Shown here piece after piece: positions 33,739-44,005 of a DNA stretch of 64,000 bases; the stretch's first letter is position 1, and each line of letters begins with the position of its first letter. This stretch comes from a bacterium (GTDB taxonomy: Bacteria; UBA10199; 2-02-FULL-44-16; JAAZCA01). Under the pieces are notes generated by a model. The model was not told the origin of the DNA, ran no database searches, and worked only from the letters and a program-made list of their open reading frames with translations. The DNA lies in NCBI GenBank assembly GCA_021810905.1, contig JAJZQH010000002.1, positions 62,001 through 126,000 on the forward strand, given 5' to 3'. The translations under genes and the position numbers were made by a program.

Positions 33739-36663
33739 ATGCTGGCCTCACGCTTCATCATATATGCTGCAAGCCTCTTGTTCTGCGCCGCAATATCTCT
33801 GTTCGGCTGCGGCGGGCAGGAGACTGATAGCACTGACCTCGCCCCCGCCGGTGATACCGCAACGGGGAGCGGCCCTGAGGCCCTGATCCTCTCAGAGAAT
33901 TACGCAGGTTATCTGGTCGTGCACCTCGATGAGACGCTCGGAGCGCGGCTCAGTTCTACCAAGGCGTTGTACAGCGTTGATGAGAGAAATGTCGATATGC
34001 TTTCGTCGCTGCAGGCGGTCATCGATGCCCATCCAGGAGTAACGCTCCAACGCAGCGTCACGATAGAACCGGACAGACTCGATAAACTTCGCGCAAGGCT
34101 CGAAGCCAGGTCCGACAAGAAGCTCGCAGATTTCAATTCCATCTACATGATCGAGGCAAAGGACCCAGCGCAGGCCTTGGCGCTCTACAATGAGCTCAAG
34201 ATCCAGCAGGGAGTGGATAAAGTCTATCCCGCGCCGAAGAATTCATTTCCAGGAATAACTTCAGTACCAGCGCTTACGGGATTGCAGGGGTATCTGTATC
34301 CCGATTCCACGCATGGCGGGCTGAATGCCCAGGCGGCATGGGCTGCGGGGATCAGGGGTAAAAATGTGCAAGTTGTGGATATGGAGGCTGGGTGGAATTA
34401 TGAACATGAAGATTTATTTATAGATCAAAATGGTTTATTTAAACCACAATGTACATTGACTTCGAGCGACCCTATCTGTCCTTCCGCAATCGCACATGGT
34501 ACTTCAGTAGCTGGTATAATTCAGTCACTTGACAATGGTCATGGCACAACGGGTTTTGCATTTGAGGTTGATTTTGGAATTGCCGGAATTCCGCACCCCG
34601 CGACCATTGGCGGTTCTCTTCTTGATCTCATAGACGGCGATCCGTCCGATGGAGAAATGAATCCAGGCGCAATATTTCTTATAGAAGTACAGGTTGCGGG
34701 CGCTGTCGGAACTTGCGGTTCAAACCAAAATGGATGTGTTCCCGCTACAGTCTTTCCAGCCAATTACGACGCAGTCGAATACGCCATAGCAGCAGGGATC
34801 ACGGTTATTGAAGGCGCTGCAAATGGATCGATAAGTCTCGACGATCCAGCTTCATACGGATCTACTGATGTAAATATATCTCAGAACGACGTAGGTTCGA
34901 TCATCGTAGGCGCGAGCATGGGCGCTGATCACACGAGGGCGCCGTTTTCGAACTGGGGCAACAGAGTCAATGTTTACGGCTGGGGCGCAGGGGTAGTGAC
35001 CACCGGCTCCCCCTACTCGGGCAGCCCATACATCTGGCAGGACACCGGCGGCGTGAATCCGCCCAACACGGAAACTAACTCCTATTACACCAACATGTTC
35101 GGCGGCACGTCGGCAGCAGCTGCGATGATCGCGGGCAGCGCGGCCTTGGTGCAGAGCTACGCAAAACAGCAGCTCGGACACCCAACCACGCGTTACATCA
35201 TGCCTCTCAAGATGCGCGAGATCCTGGTGAGCTCCGGAGTCCCGCAGCAGGGTGGCGGGGGCAACATTGGCAAGCAACCGCGCATCGACGTGGCGATGAA
35301 CCTGGTGGATCAATTCCTGGCCACGGTCCATTCTCAATACCCGCAGCTCGCCTCTGACGAGCAGCTTACCGAAGTCGAGACAATAGCCTTGCGCCAGCTT
35401 GGAGTGGGCATAATATGCGGGATAAAAGACACACAAGACCACATCATCGTGGGAGCCAACGACCCGAGTTGCTCGGATCAGGAACTCTGGCCCGAGGGCA
35501 ACTACATCGCCAAGACCTACGACTTCGACGGCGACGGACGGGCAGACTTGGTGAAATTCGAGAATGGCACGTGGTCAGTGGATCTTTCAAGTAAGGGGAG
35601 CGGTGGAGACAACTACGGCGCATGGGATTTATTGCTCAATTTCACGCCGATCAATGGCAAGTGGGTCTGGCCGTACGTGGAGGACATGAACTCGGACGGA
35701 CGAGCGGATTTCGTGGCATACGACAAAGAGCACGGCACGTTCTACGTGGCGCTCACGAACACGGAGCTGATCAACAAGGGAATCTGGCACGGGTGGGATT
35801 GGGTATTGGATTACTCAAGCCAGTGGCACGATGACCTGCAGATGAATCCGGATGAGTCGAATTACAGCAGGCCAGTGCTGGGCAACTACAACGGCGACGA
35901 ATACAACGATATCGCCATTGTCTGTTCCGATGGGAATGTGCGCGTGGACTACGGTGCAGGCACCGAGGCATCGCTTGGGCAGTACGAGTGGATTGCGCAG
36001 ATGATACCTGATTCGTTGCTGGCTCAGGCGCCCGGGTGGGCGTATGTGATTGCTGAAGCGGATTTTACAATGGACGGCAGTGCACAGATAGCATTCAAAG
36101 TACCAGACGGATTGCCTGATGAAGGAAGGGTGTATTTAATCATCAACGACGGAACAAAATTCTATCCAGCATCCGATTGGTTTGCCGGAGTTCCTCACAT
36201 GTTCGGCGGAAATGATGCTGTGCCAATTGGAGGAAGTCTTAAAGGTGGCCATCCGATGATGACGATCAAGGATGCTGCAGGATTGTGGCAGACGACAAAG
36301 GATGCTTCTTATATGTCGCTGGAGGCATTGGCTCCTTCCGATGTTTATGGCGATCAATCTTGTCATCCCGTAGTTGCTGATTTCGATGGCGACAAAAAAG
36401 AAGATCGTGCAGTCATGTGCCCAGAAGAATGGAGGATTGCATATTCGAGCGCAGATCAATTTCTCAATCAGCGCGACGCCCAAGGCGTACGTCATATACC
36501 GCTCACCTACGACGAAAATAATTATGCTCTGCCTGGCCGCAGTTATTCCGGTGGTATCAGCTACGCATTTACGAAGCAGCTCATCCAGAAGCATCAACAG
36601 ATGTATCCCTCTACACCTCCACCGATCCTCGTGGACATGGTGACGGAAACCAGCATTCCATAA
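33739..36663 (+). CDS. S8 (subtilisin-like) protease lipoprotein with FG-GAP repeats, copy 2
   Basis: Protein of 974 residues. Lipoprotein signal ending SLFGC near residue 22, propeptide-like region, and an S8 domain with the triad intact (VQVVDMEAGW, AHGTSVAGI, GGTSAAAAMIAG). FG-GAP repeats form the C-terminal part. The ATG follows GGAAGGGAGCGG. It lies directly downstream of kinase 2 and upstream of beta-helix gene 2. About 300 bases near 35391-35690 match copy 1 (12411-12700) almost perfectly while flanking parts are clearly diverged. Confidence 0.9.
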   Translation: MLASRFIIYAASLLFCAAISLFGCGGQETDSTDLAPAGDTATGSGPEALILSENYAGYLVVHLDETLGARLSSTKALYSVDERNVDMLSSLQAVIDAHPGVTLQRSVTIEPDRLDKLRARLEARSDKKLADFNSIYMIEAKDPAQALALYNELKIQQGVDKVYPAPKNSFPGITSVPALTGLQGYLYPDSTHGGLNAQAAWAAGIRGKNVQVVDMEAGWNYEHEDLFIDQNGLFKPQCTLTSSDPICPSAIAHGTSVAGIIQSLDNGHGTTGFAFEVDFGIAGIPHPATIGGSLLDLIDGDPSDGEMNPGAIFLIEVQVAGAVGTCGSNQNGCVPATVFPANYDAVEYAIAAGITVIEGAANGSISLDDPASYGSTDVNISQNDVGSIIVGASMGADHTRAPFSNWGNRVNVYGWGAGVVTTGSPYSGSPYIWQDTGGVNPPNTETNSYYTNMFGGTSAAAAMIAGSAALVQSYAKQQLGHPTTRYIMPLKMREILVSSGVPQQGGGGNIGKQPRIDVAMNLVDQFLATVHSQYPQLASDEQLTEVETIALRQLGVGIICGIKDTQDHIIVGANDPSCSDQELWPEGNYIAKTYDFDGDGRADLVKFENGTWSVDLSSKGSGGDNYGAWDLLLNFTPINGKWVWPYVEDMNSDGRADFVAYDKEHGTFYVALTNTELINKGIWHGWDWVLDYSSQWHDDLQMNPDESNYSRPVLGNYNGDEYNDIAIVCSDGNVRVDYGAGTEASLGQYEWIAQMIPDSLLAQAPGWAYVIAEADFTMDGSAQIAFKVPDGLPDEGRVYLIINDGTKFYPASDWFAGVPHMFGGNDAVPIGGSLKGGHPMMTIKDAAGLWQTTKDASYMSLEALAPSDVYGDQSCHPVVADFDGDKKEDRAVMCPEEWRIAYSSADQFLNQRDAQGVRHIPLTYDENNYALPGRSYSGGISYAFTKQLIQKHQQMYPSTPPPILVDMVTETSIP

Positions 36664-36792
36664 TTTTCCGAGAACTTCGGTTTTTATCTTTTTGAAAAAA
36701 ACCCCTCAGAAGAAGTACAAAAATACCCACGGGACGTTCCACTGCACGGCTCTAACACATTGATTTCTAATGTTTCATTTGTCTGATTTGTT

Positions 36793-36808
36793 TGGCACAG
36801 TCATTGCT
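36793..36808 (+). promoter_or_regulatory. Sigma-54 promoter of beta-helix gene 2
   Basis: TGGCACAGTCATTGCT, a full consensus match, 46 bases before the ATG, the same distance as for copy 1. The upstream block with TTTTTATCTTTTTGAAAA and AAAAATACCCAC is conserved. Confidence 0.75.
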
Positions 36809-36854
36809 TATCTCTATGAGTGCGGGATTATATCGAGTCCTTGGGGAGGACGCC

Positions 36855-38441
36855 ATGCGCACGAAATTATCTTTGCTGCTGACAATAATGGTCCTGATGA
36901 TGCCAGCGCTTGGCTCTGCCAAACAGTTTGTTCCGATACCGCAGAAAATCAAACCGCCGCAGCAACAGAGTACACAAACGCAAAGCTGCGCGAATACTGT
37001 GGACGTCACGAAGCTCTCGGGAAACGATTCACAGCGAATTAACAAAATTAAAGCCAATCTGGCACAGTATCAAAGCACTATCGTTGACGGTCATTATGAA
37101 GTTTGTTTCCAAATGGATGAATTGATCATTACAGATGCGTTGCAACCCGATTTCACCGAACCCTTTACCATCAACATAGCGGCGAGCGAAACCAGAGATG
37201 TCCACATTATCGGCCTGAACATCAAACGCGATGGCACGTGGCAAGATCCCATCAACCTCCTCCACGTCACCAACGCCAGCCCCACTGCCACCGTCTATCT
37301 CGACGGCATTCAACTCTCGAACGTAATTGACGGTATTTCCCTCGAAGGCACAGGTGAGGTCGTGATCGATACGTATGCGGGATCGCAGGCGGTTCCAAAG
37401 ACACAGACCAAGCTCACCGGCGACGCGAACAAGTCCGGCACATGCCTCCACTTGAAGTCAAATAGCGCGGTGATCAAGGGCGCGGATATCTCCAGTTGCG
37501 CCGAGGGCGTGCTGATCGAGGCAAACGACGCCCTGCTCGGCGCGGCGGACAAGGACCACATAGCCACGGATATGAATACCATCCACGACAATGTCCTAGG
37601 CATTCATGCGGGAAGCGGAGATAGGAATAAGTTTGGGTATAACCTTGTATACGACAACAAACAACAACAGACCCTGAAGGGCACAGCAAAAGATGCAATT
37701 ACGATAGAGGCTGGCACAAATGAGAACCTCGTTCCGTTGGAGGTAGAGTTGTTCGATAACCAAGGTGAAAAATACGCACTGAAATGCACGCGAGACCAGG
37801 CAAACAACGTAATTCAGAGGGAAATACGATTCAATGCGCCACAGCCAAACGGCATTGCGACTCTTTATGCGGCTGATAAAGATGTCTCGCAGCCCACGAA
37901 ATATCTCACGACGTGCTCATTGGATGCTAACGGAACGTGTATCATCAAAGATTTGCCGCCGGATGTCATGACTTTGATCCAACCCGGCGACTGCGGCATT
38001 AAGAATTATTATGTCACATCCTTGTTCACCGGCACATCATCGACAGAATTACTTGCCAGTTCGTTTGAATTCAAAGGCATCGCAGAGATAGTTGCAGTCC
38101 CAGTTGAATTCCCTGCCCCAACAACGGGCGTCACCGAATCCGGCGTGAACACCGGAGCCATGAGCGAACTCGACGATGACGATACGACCACGACAACTGC
38201 AGCCATGACCGACGACGGCAGCGTCCCGAGCGGCGCGGGCATGGGTACCACGGCGATGAAATGCAGTCTTACTCAGGATGCGAGGTGTGATTTGAATTCG
38301 ATAACAAGCATCGCGCTGGCGCTGTTTGTTATAACGGCGCTGCTTTTATTCAGATACCAATCGGTCACTCCGCTTAAACGCAGGACAACCTCTCCTGCTG
38401 CGAAATTTTGCTTCAAATTTTTTCATCGGGGCCATTCGTAA
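36855..38441 (+). CDS. Secreted parallel beta-helix protein with C-terminal anchor, copy 2
   Basis: Protein of 528 residues. Signal peptide RTKLSLLLTIMVLMMPALGSA, beta-helix repeats (VYLDGIQLSNVIDGISLEG, GTCLHLKSNSAVIKGADISS, EGVLIEANDALLGAADKDH), an Asp/Thr-rich linker, then hydrophobic SIALALFVITALLLF and a basic tail. The ATG follows TTGGGGAGGACGCC. The last 29 bases overlap the small membrane-protein gene on the minus strand. The paralogue at 13866 is similar throughout except in the linker and tail. Confidence 0.8.
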   Translation: MRTKLSLLLTIMVLMMPALGSAKQFVPIPQKIKPPQQQSTQTQSCANTVDVTKLSGNDSQRINKIKANLAQYQSTIVDGHYEVCFQMDELIITDALQPDFTEPFTINIAASETRDVHIIGLNIKRDGTWQDPINLLHVTNASPTATVYLDGIQLSNVIDGISLEGTGEVVIDTYAGSQAVPKTQTKLTGDANKSGTCLHLKSNSAVIKGADISSCAEGVLIEANDALLGAADKDHIATDMNTIHDNVLGIHAGSGDRNKFGYNLVYDNKQQQTLKGTAKDAITIEAGTNENLVPLEVELFDNQGEKYALKCTRDQANNVIQREIRFNAPQPNGIATLYAADKDVSQPTKYLTTCSLDANGTCIIKDLPPDVMTLIQPGDCGIKNYYVTSLFTGTSSTELLASSFEFKGIAEIVAVPVEFPAPTTGVTESGVNTGAMSELDDDDTTTTTAAMTDDGSVPSGAGMGTTAMKCSLTQDARCDLNSITSIALALFVITALLLFRYQSVTPLKRRTTSPAAKFCFKFFHRGHS

Positions 38442-38688
38442 TGTCGCGCCTTGCATTATTTTTATTTCCGATGTGGCGTTTGAGTTGTACGTAGATCACA
38501 TCGAGGAGTGCCCACAAGAGTGCAAATCCGAGGTTGTAGAGGGCAAAGCCAACGCGGTCGTTAACTGTGAATACGCCGAACGCCTTGCTATAGGAGATAC
38601 CGGTAAGCACGCCAACAATTCCCGCAAGAAGAAACAGGATACATCCAAACAAAAAAATATTGATGTAATCTCGATATTTTATTGGCAT
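38413..38688 (-). CDS. Small membrane protein, partner of RHS 2
   Basis: Protein of 91 residues with two membrane helices (about 9-30 and 48-66) and a polar C-terminal tail (NKNNARRDITNGPDEKI). Its ATG overlaps the end of the RHS 2 reading frame by ten bases. Placement and topology match the protein downstream of RHS 1, to which it shows faint similarity (YSKAFGVFTV versus GWSRAWGVHKI). It seems intact although RHS 2 is broken, as expected if it were an immunity protein, but that is inference. Confidence 0.6.
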   Translation of the reverse strand: MPIKYRDYINIFLFGCILFLLAGIVGVLTGISYSKAFGVFTVNDRVGFALYNLGFALLWALLDVIYVQLKRHIGNKNNARRDITNGPDEKI

Positions 38689-39797
38689 TGGTTTGGTGGA
38701 GTCGCGCTATGATCGTCAGGCTCGTCCGCGAAGGAGGATTTATACAAATCGCGTCCGAACATAAATGCGTTTCCTGTAAATTCAGTCCAATTTTTTGGAG
38801 CATCTGGCATATATGCGCCGTTAACAAAATCTTGCGATGTTTCGATACCCTTGATGACTGCCTGAGCTGAAGCGACTTTCGACGCAAACTCTATACCCTT
38901 TATCGATGCCTCGAAACCCGTTTCGCCGATTCCTTGTTTTACAATATTTGCAGCAGCACCTGCCGATCTTCCAAAGCCGGCCACATATCCAGCTTCGACA
39001 GCCGATTTTTCAGCCATTACTCGCGCCGCCGTATATGCCGCGCGTCCAGCCGCAAGTTCCGCGCTCGCAACATACGGCGCTGCTGCAACTCCGGCGTGAA
39101 GCACTGCGGGACCAACTACGAGACCCGCCAATCCAACGCCTATTGAAGTTTCCAAGGTTCTTTCCGCGGGACTGCGCGGACCTTGCCTGAGATTATCACG
39201 ATATTGTTCACCGTAAGCAATCCTGTTCTCGTGAAACGCCGAATTGTCGATCCTTCCGTCCGGGTCCACGCGCGTTGTGGGATTGTTTCGCACATAAGCA
39301 TAAAGATTTGAAGAGAGCGAGTTGTCAATATTCACAACTGGATTATCGACGAAATGATTGTCTGGGCTCGTCCATCTGCCCATCTCCGGCGCGTAATAGC
39401 GACCGCCGAAGTAGACGAGGCCAGTCTCTTCATCCAGCTCTTTGCCCGTGTAAACATAGTTGGCGTCCAAGGAGCCGGGATTGTCGGTCTTGCGATCCAG
39501 GCCATAGGGATAACGGTATTCCTCGCGCAGCACGTTACCGTTGGAGTCCGTGACCAGCGCCGTACTCCCTAGATGATCATCGATGTAATAGACCACACCC
39601 TGCTACGGCGCATTCGACGAGGCAACGCCGTTTGATGCAGAACTCCCACAACCCGCGCTGCTGCCCAGCCAACAGACGCCGCAGACCAGCGAACAGGCAA
39701 GCATGACCAGCACAGCGGTTGCCCTACAAACTCTGCGCGCGGTCCTTGATAGACGGCGTATCTTTACTCGACGCTTTCTTCGTTTTTTGCGGCGCAG
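38679..39797 (-). pseudogene. Mini-RHS copy 2, interrupted by an in-frame TAG and lacking ATG
   Basis: Homologous to RHS 1 along its whole length, including the basic N-terminus (RRKKRRKRRVK), RHS core and the Ala-rich tail. Codon CAG in the conserved APQQGVVYY of the other copies is TAG at 39603-39605. The start codon ATG of copies 1 and 3 (before CGCCGC or CGACAC) is CTG here. The downstream part is an open frame of 305 codons and could restart from GTG at 39596. The sigma-54 promoter remains. Most likely a recent pseudogene; TAG readthrough cannot be excluded. Confidence 0.75.
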
Positions 39798-39813
39798 AAC
39801 ATGCGCTAAATAT

Positions 39814-39829
39814 AGCAATCCCCATGCCA
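39814..39829 (-). promoter_or_regulatory. Sigma-54 promoter of RHS copy 2
   Basis: Minus strand TGGCATGGGGATTGCT; -24 and -12 elements are intact. The conserved upstream block (GCAACTCGCTGTAAATCAAT) follows at 39842-39861. Confidence 0.7.
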
Positions 39830-39917
39830 AAAACAGATTTCATTGATTTACAGCGAGTTGCACAACAAGGCGCGATCGGTTGCACGGAAATGTGTATGAG
39901 ATTTTGGACACTTCTTT

Positions 39918-39929
39918 GGACAACTGTCC
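39918..39929. promoter_or_regulatory. Candidate upstream activator site of RHS copy 2
   Basis: GGACAACTGTCC, near-perfect palindrome, 89 bases from the sigma-54 site; counterparts lie before RHS 1 and RHS 3. Confidence 0.45.
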
Positions 39930-39949
39930 ATTATCCAGGACGCTGCCAG

Positions 39950-40040
39950 AGGTTTCTCTGGCTCTGTGAGCGCCAAAGGCTTGGCAAGACGCAGTTCGTG
40001 AATCGCATCCGCAAGGCAGCCGAAGGTCTGGAGGTTGGCG
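39950..40040 (+). pseudogene. Remnant of the Ser/Thr kinase-ATPase gene (P-loop region)
   Basis: The plus strand contains RLGKTQFVNRIRKAAEG, matching GLGKTHFLNRIRETAER of the kinases. One base is missing relative to them just before the P-loop, so the frame is broken. It is divergent from RHS copy 2. Confidence 0.65.
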
Positions 40041-40043
40041 CGC

Positions 40044-40409
40044 TTACAAGCGCACTGTTGATTCAAGGGAGGTAATTCTTGTTTCGTGGTTGTTGACGCG
40101 GACTGCGATCTTGTCGATCTTATCGGACAGGTGCGTTTCCATCGAACCCATCTTTGTCTCAAGATCTTCTTTTGTAGCCTTCAAGGCCTGTTGCGTAAAT
40201 GTGATATCAACCTTTAGCTCAGTTCTGAAATCCCGAATCTCATTACGCAAGACTGTCTCCGTGCCCTTTGCCGTAGATTTTATCAGCTCTTTGATCTCTT
40301 CAAAAAATGGAACGAGTTTTTGAGTTGTAATGATTTCCTTCTTGCGATCGATGCGTCCAACGCGAGGCAGTTTATTAGGCTGTTGCATTCTTGATGATTT
40401 TTTCTTCAT
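40044..40409 (-). CDS. Small coiled-coil protein
   Basis: Protein of 121 residues, highly charged, with heptad-like helix from about residue 30 to the end (FFEEIKELIKSTAKGTE, KATKEDLETKMGSMETHL, NNHETRITSLEST). No signal or membrane segment. No strong ribosome-binding site. It lies on the same strand 66 bases beyond protease copy 3. A related C-terminal fragment lies at 43655-43701. Function unknown; such coiled-coil proteins are common near mobile or phage-like genes. Confidence 0.55.
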   Translation of the reverse strand: MKKKSSRMQQPNKLPRVGRIDRKKEIITTQKLVPFFEEIKELIKSTAKGTETVLRNEIRDFRTELKVDITFTQQALKATKEDLETKMGSMETHLSDKIDKIAVRVNNHETRITSLESTVRL

Positions 40410-40475
40410 AGCTTCACTGCTAGCAGTAGAGCCGTTTGCATGTCAATCTAGTTATTTTGACCTTCAAGTGCGCGT

Positions 40476-43454
40476 TTATTCCGCCGCGTTCTCAGAAATG
40501 CCTATCTCTGTCACCATATCGACCAGTATTGGCGGGGGTATTCCGGGATACATCTGCTGATATTTCTGGATGAGCTGTTTGGTGAGCGCGTAGCTGATGC
40601 CACCGGAATAGGTGCGGCCAGGCAGGGAGTAATTGTTTTTGTCGTACGTCAACGCGATGTGACGCACGCCTTGGGCATCGCGCAGATTGAGGAACTGATC
40701 CGAGCTTGAATATGCGATGCGCCATTCATCGGGGCACATCACTGCGCGATCCAGCAGGTTGTCTCCATCGAAGTCCGCTGTAACAGGATGACACTCCATT
40801 CCACCGTAAATGCTCGATGGCGGGAGATCCACGAGCGTTGTCCAGGCCTCATTGGTCAATGGCCAGTCGCCGCTAGTATCCTTCAACGCAAAGACTGGAT
40901 AGGTATTTAATTGATATACACCAGCTAGCGACACGATATCATTTCCTCCGAACATTTTAGGCGAGTCATCCATCCAATCGATGTTCGTGAGGAAAGTGCC
41001 GTTGAACGGAAAGAGATACATCCTGCCAGCATCCGGCAAGGTATCTGGCACTTTGAATGCGATATACACGCTTTCATCTCCGTTAAAATCTCCAGGCACA
41101 GGCAAATATGCCCAGCCAGGCGCCTGTGCAAGCAGTGCGTCTGAAATCAACTGAGGAGCGCTTTCAAAATATCCAAACGAGCTTTCCGTGCCTTCGCCGT
41201 AATCAATGCGCACCTTGCCATCTGAACACACAATCGCGATATCCATCCATTTATCCACATTATTACCATTGCGGTGGTAATTCCCAAGCATCGGCCTGCT
41301 GTAATTCGACTCATCCGGATTCATCTTGAGGTCATCGTGCCACTGGCTGGAGTAATCCAATACCCAATCCCACCCGTGCCATGTGCCCTTGTTAATGAGC
41401 TCCGTGTTCGTGAGCGCTACGTAGAACGTGCCGTGTTCCTTGTCGTACGCAACAAAGTCCGCGCGGCCGTCGGAATTCATATCCTCCACGTACGGCCAGA
41501 CCCACTTGCCGCTGATCGGGGGAAAATTGAGAACCAGATCCCATGCGCCGTAGTTGTCTCCACCGGAGCCCTTGCTGGAGAGATCGACATACCATTTACC
41601 ATTCTCGAATTTCACAAGGTCTGCGCGTCCATCGCCGTCAAAGTCATATGTCTTGGCGATGTAGTTGCCTTCGGGCCAGAGCTCTTGCTCTGAACAACTC
41701 GGATCATTCGCGCCAACGATCACATGGTTCTCTGTATCCGCCACTCCGCATATGATGCCGACCCCAAGTTGGCGCAGGGTTATTGTCTCGGCCTCGGTGA
41801 GCTGCTCGTCGGAGGCGAGCTGCGGGTATTGTGCATGCACCGTTGCCAGGAACTGATCCACGAGCCCCATTGCCACGTCGATGCGCGGCTGTTTGCCGAT
41901 GTTGCCGCCTCCGCCCTGCTGCGGGACTCCGGAGTTTACCAGGATCTCGCGCATCTTTAAGGGCATGAGATAGCGCGTGGCTGGGTGCCCCAACTGCTGC
42001 TTTGCATAGCTCTGCACTAGAGCCGATGCGCCCGCGATCATCGCTGCCGCGGCGGACGTGCCGCCGAACATGTTCGTGTAGTATGCGTTGGTTTCGGTGT
42101 TGGGGGGATTGGTGCCGCCCGTGTCCTGCCAGATGTACGGGCTGCCGGTGTAGGGGTAGCCAGTGGTGACTATTCGATCGCCCCAGGCATAGACGTTCAC
42201 GCGATTGCCGAAATTCGTATCGATGCGCTTCTGGTGGTTTGCTCCCATGCTGGAACCAACGATGATCGAGCCCACGTCGTTTTGGGAGAGATTCACTTCA
42301 ACTGAATCATAGACTGAAGGATCGTCCAGATTTACCGAACCGTTTCCCCCACCTTCAACAACCGTAATCCCCGCGGCAATGGCGTATTCCACTGCATTGT
42401 AATTAACTGGATAAGCAGTTGTAGGAACGCATCCGTATTGATTTGAATCGCTGCAGTTTCCCAGTCCACCGGGTACACCGGTTTCTATGAGGAATATTGC
42501 TCCGGGGTTCATTTCTCCGTCGCCCAGGTCTCCGTCGATAAGATCGAGAAGTGAGCCACCAAGAGTGGCAGGATGCGGAATTCCGGCAATTCCAAAATTC
42601 ACATTGGGTGCGAATCCTGTTGTTCCATGACCATTGTCAAGCGAGGCTATTATACCGGCAACTGAAGTACCATGTGCAATCGCCGATGGGCAGGCCGGAT
42701 CACTAGAATTCAAAGTGCATTGCGGCTTAAATACAAATCCGTTCTGATCTATCGACAAGTCTTCATGATCATAGTTCCAGCCTGCTTCCATATCCACAAC
42801 CTGTACATTTTCACCCCTGATCCCCGCTGCCCAAGCGGCCTGTGCGTTGAGGCCTCCGCTCGTGGAATCGGGATACAGATACCCCTGCAGTCCGGTGAGC
42901 GCTGGCACTGAAGTTATTCCTGGATAGGAATTCTTCGGCGCGGGATAGATCTTCTTTACTCCTGGCTGCACTTTGAGTTCGTTGTAGAGCGCAAGCGCTG
43001 TATCCGGATCCTTTGCCTCGATCATGTAGATGGAATTGAAGTCAGCCAGCTTCATGCCTGATCTTGCCTCAAGCCTTGCACGGAGCTTGTCGAGCTTGTC
43101 CGCATCGATCGTCACGCTTCGCTGCAGCGTGACTTCTGGGTGTGCGTCAATGACCTCCTGCAGAGACGAGATAATCTCGCCATTTCTTTCATCAACGCTG
43201 TATAACGCCTTCGTGGTATTGAGTCGCGCGCCCAGCTATTCATCGAGGTGTATGACCAGATAACCTGCGTAGTTCTCTGAGAGGATCAGGGCCTCGGGAC
43301 CGCTCTGCACGGCGGTATCACCGGCAGGAGTGAGGTCGGTGCCATCGGCGCCCTGCCCGCCGCAGCCGGCAAACAAAAAGAGCGCTGCCATGACGCATGC
43401 GCCCACAAGTATCAGTTTCTTCCCGACCGAATTCTTTGGCAACTTCTTCCGCAT
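40476..43454 (-). pseudogene. S8 protease copy 3, interrupted by an in-frame TAG
   Basis: Homologous to copies 1 and 2 with lipoprotein signal (LFLFAGC), intact triad motifs (VQVVDMEAGW, AHGTSVAGI, GGTSAAAAMIAG) and FG-GAP region. The Ser codon in HLDESLGARL of copy 1 is TAG at 43236-43238, about 73 codons after the ATG. Everything after it is open for 920 codons, ending GISENAAE. No other lesion was seen, so inactivation is recent, or the stop is read through. Internal restart at the ATC/ATG-poor region would give a protein lacking a signal peptide. Confidence 0.75.
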
Positions 43455-43570
43455 AAGAAACTCCCTTATTTCTTGAGGAGTTCTGATATTTTCTACACCC
43501 CGTCGGCGCGAGGGGCAAGGAAATTTTAAGCCCAAATCTAATGCCCTCCGCCACAGGAGCTATACCTCAA

Positions 43571-43596
43571 TTTTCGTCAAGAATCTCAAAAAGTTG
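43571..43596 (-). promoter_or_regulatory. Promoter motif of S8 protease copy 3
   Basis: Minus strand CAAC, 14 bases, GACGAAAA, in the same context (AACTTTTTGAGATTCTTGAC) as copy 1. Confidence 0.55.
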
Positions 43597-43654
43597 TGCG
43601 GTTTTTGGGAAACGGGCTGGAGCGGGAAATATAAGAGGTCGGCGCGCCGACAAC

Positions 43655-43701
43655 CGCGCCGATTGCTCAAGGGAGGTGATGCGGGTTTCGTGGCTACCGA
43701 G
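43655..43701 (-). pseudogene. C-terminal remnant of the coiled-coil protein
   Basis: Minus strand reads SHETRITSLEQSARL, matching NHETRITSLESTVRL at the end of the protein at 40044-40409. No start or upstream homology is visible. Confidence 0.45.
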
Positions 43702-43732
43702 AGGAATCAATCATGCGATAACGTACCGCAAA

Positions 43733-43984
43733 TCACTGGCCGAAGATCTTTTTGATGAGATCGAAATTATTCAACAGCAACATTATTATAGATCCCAAAA
43801 GAAAAGCACCGCCTAAGATACGATAATATTGGACTGCTGCGCGAAGCCCTGACTTCCGATAAAAATAACCGCCGGTTCGAACGTCAATTTGTGCAACTTG
43901 CTCAAGGCGCCATTTAGGTGCACACATAAGCACAAGTCCAATGGTCGTGAAGAAGAGTGGCAACAATCTTCCAAGTAAACTCAT
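43733..43984 (-). CDS. Small membrane protein, partner of RHS 3
   Basis: Protein of 83 residues with two membrane helices (about 4-22 and 56-72) separated by a basic loop (RKSGLRAAVQYYR). The ATG at 43984 follows AAGGAACGG; an earlier TTG is less likely. It begins shortly after the RHS 3 stop. It is unlike the partners of RHS 1 and 2, just as the RHS 3 tail is unlike theirs, which fits cognate toxin-immunity pairing. Confidence 0.6.
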   Translation of the reverse strand: MSLLGRLLPLFFTTIGLVLMCAPKWRLEQVAQIDVRTGGYFYRKSGLRAAVQYYRILGGAFLLGSIIMLLLNNFDLIKKIFGQ

Positions 43985-44005
43985 ACGCCGTTCCTTATTC
44001 AAAGG

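Noticed and set aside
39603-43238. Genetic-code change with TAG as sense codon
   Set aside because: TAG ends intact genes here (for example the PP2C at 20832), and RHS copy 2 also lost its start codon, so pseudogenes are simpler.
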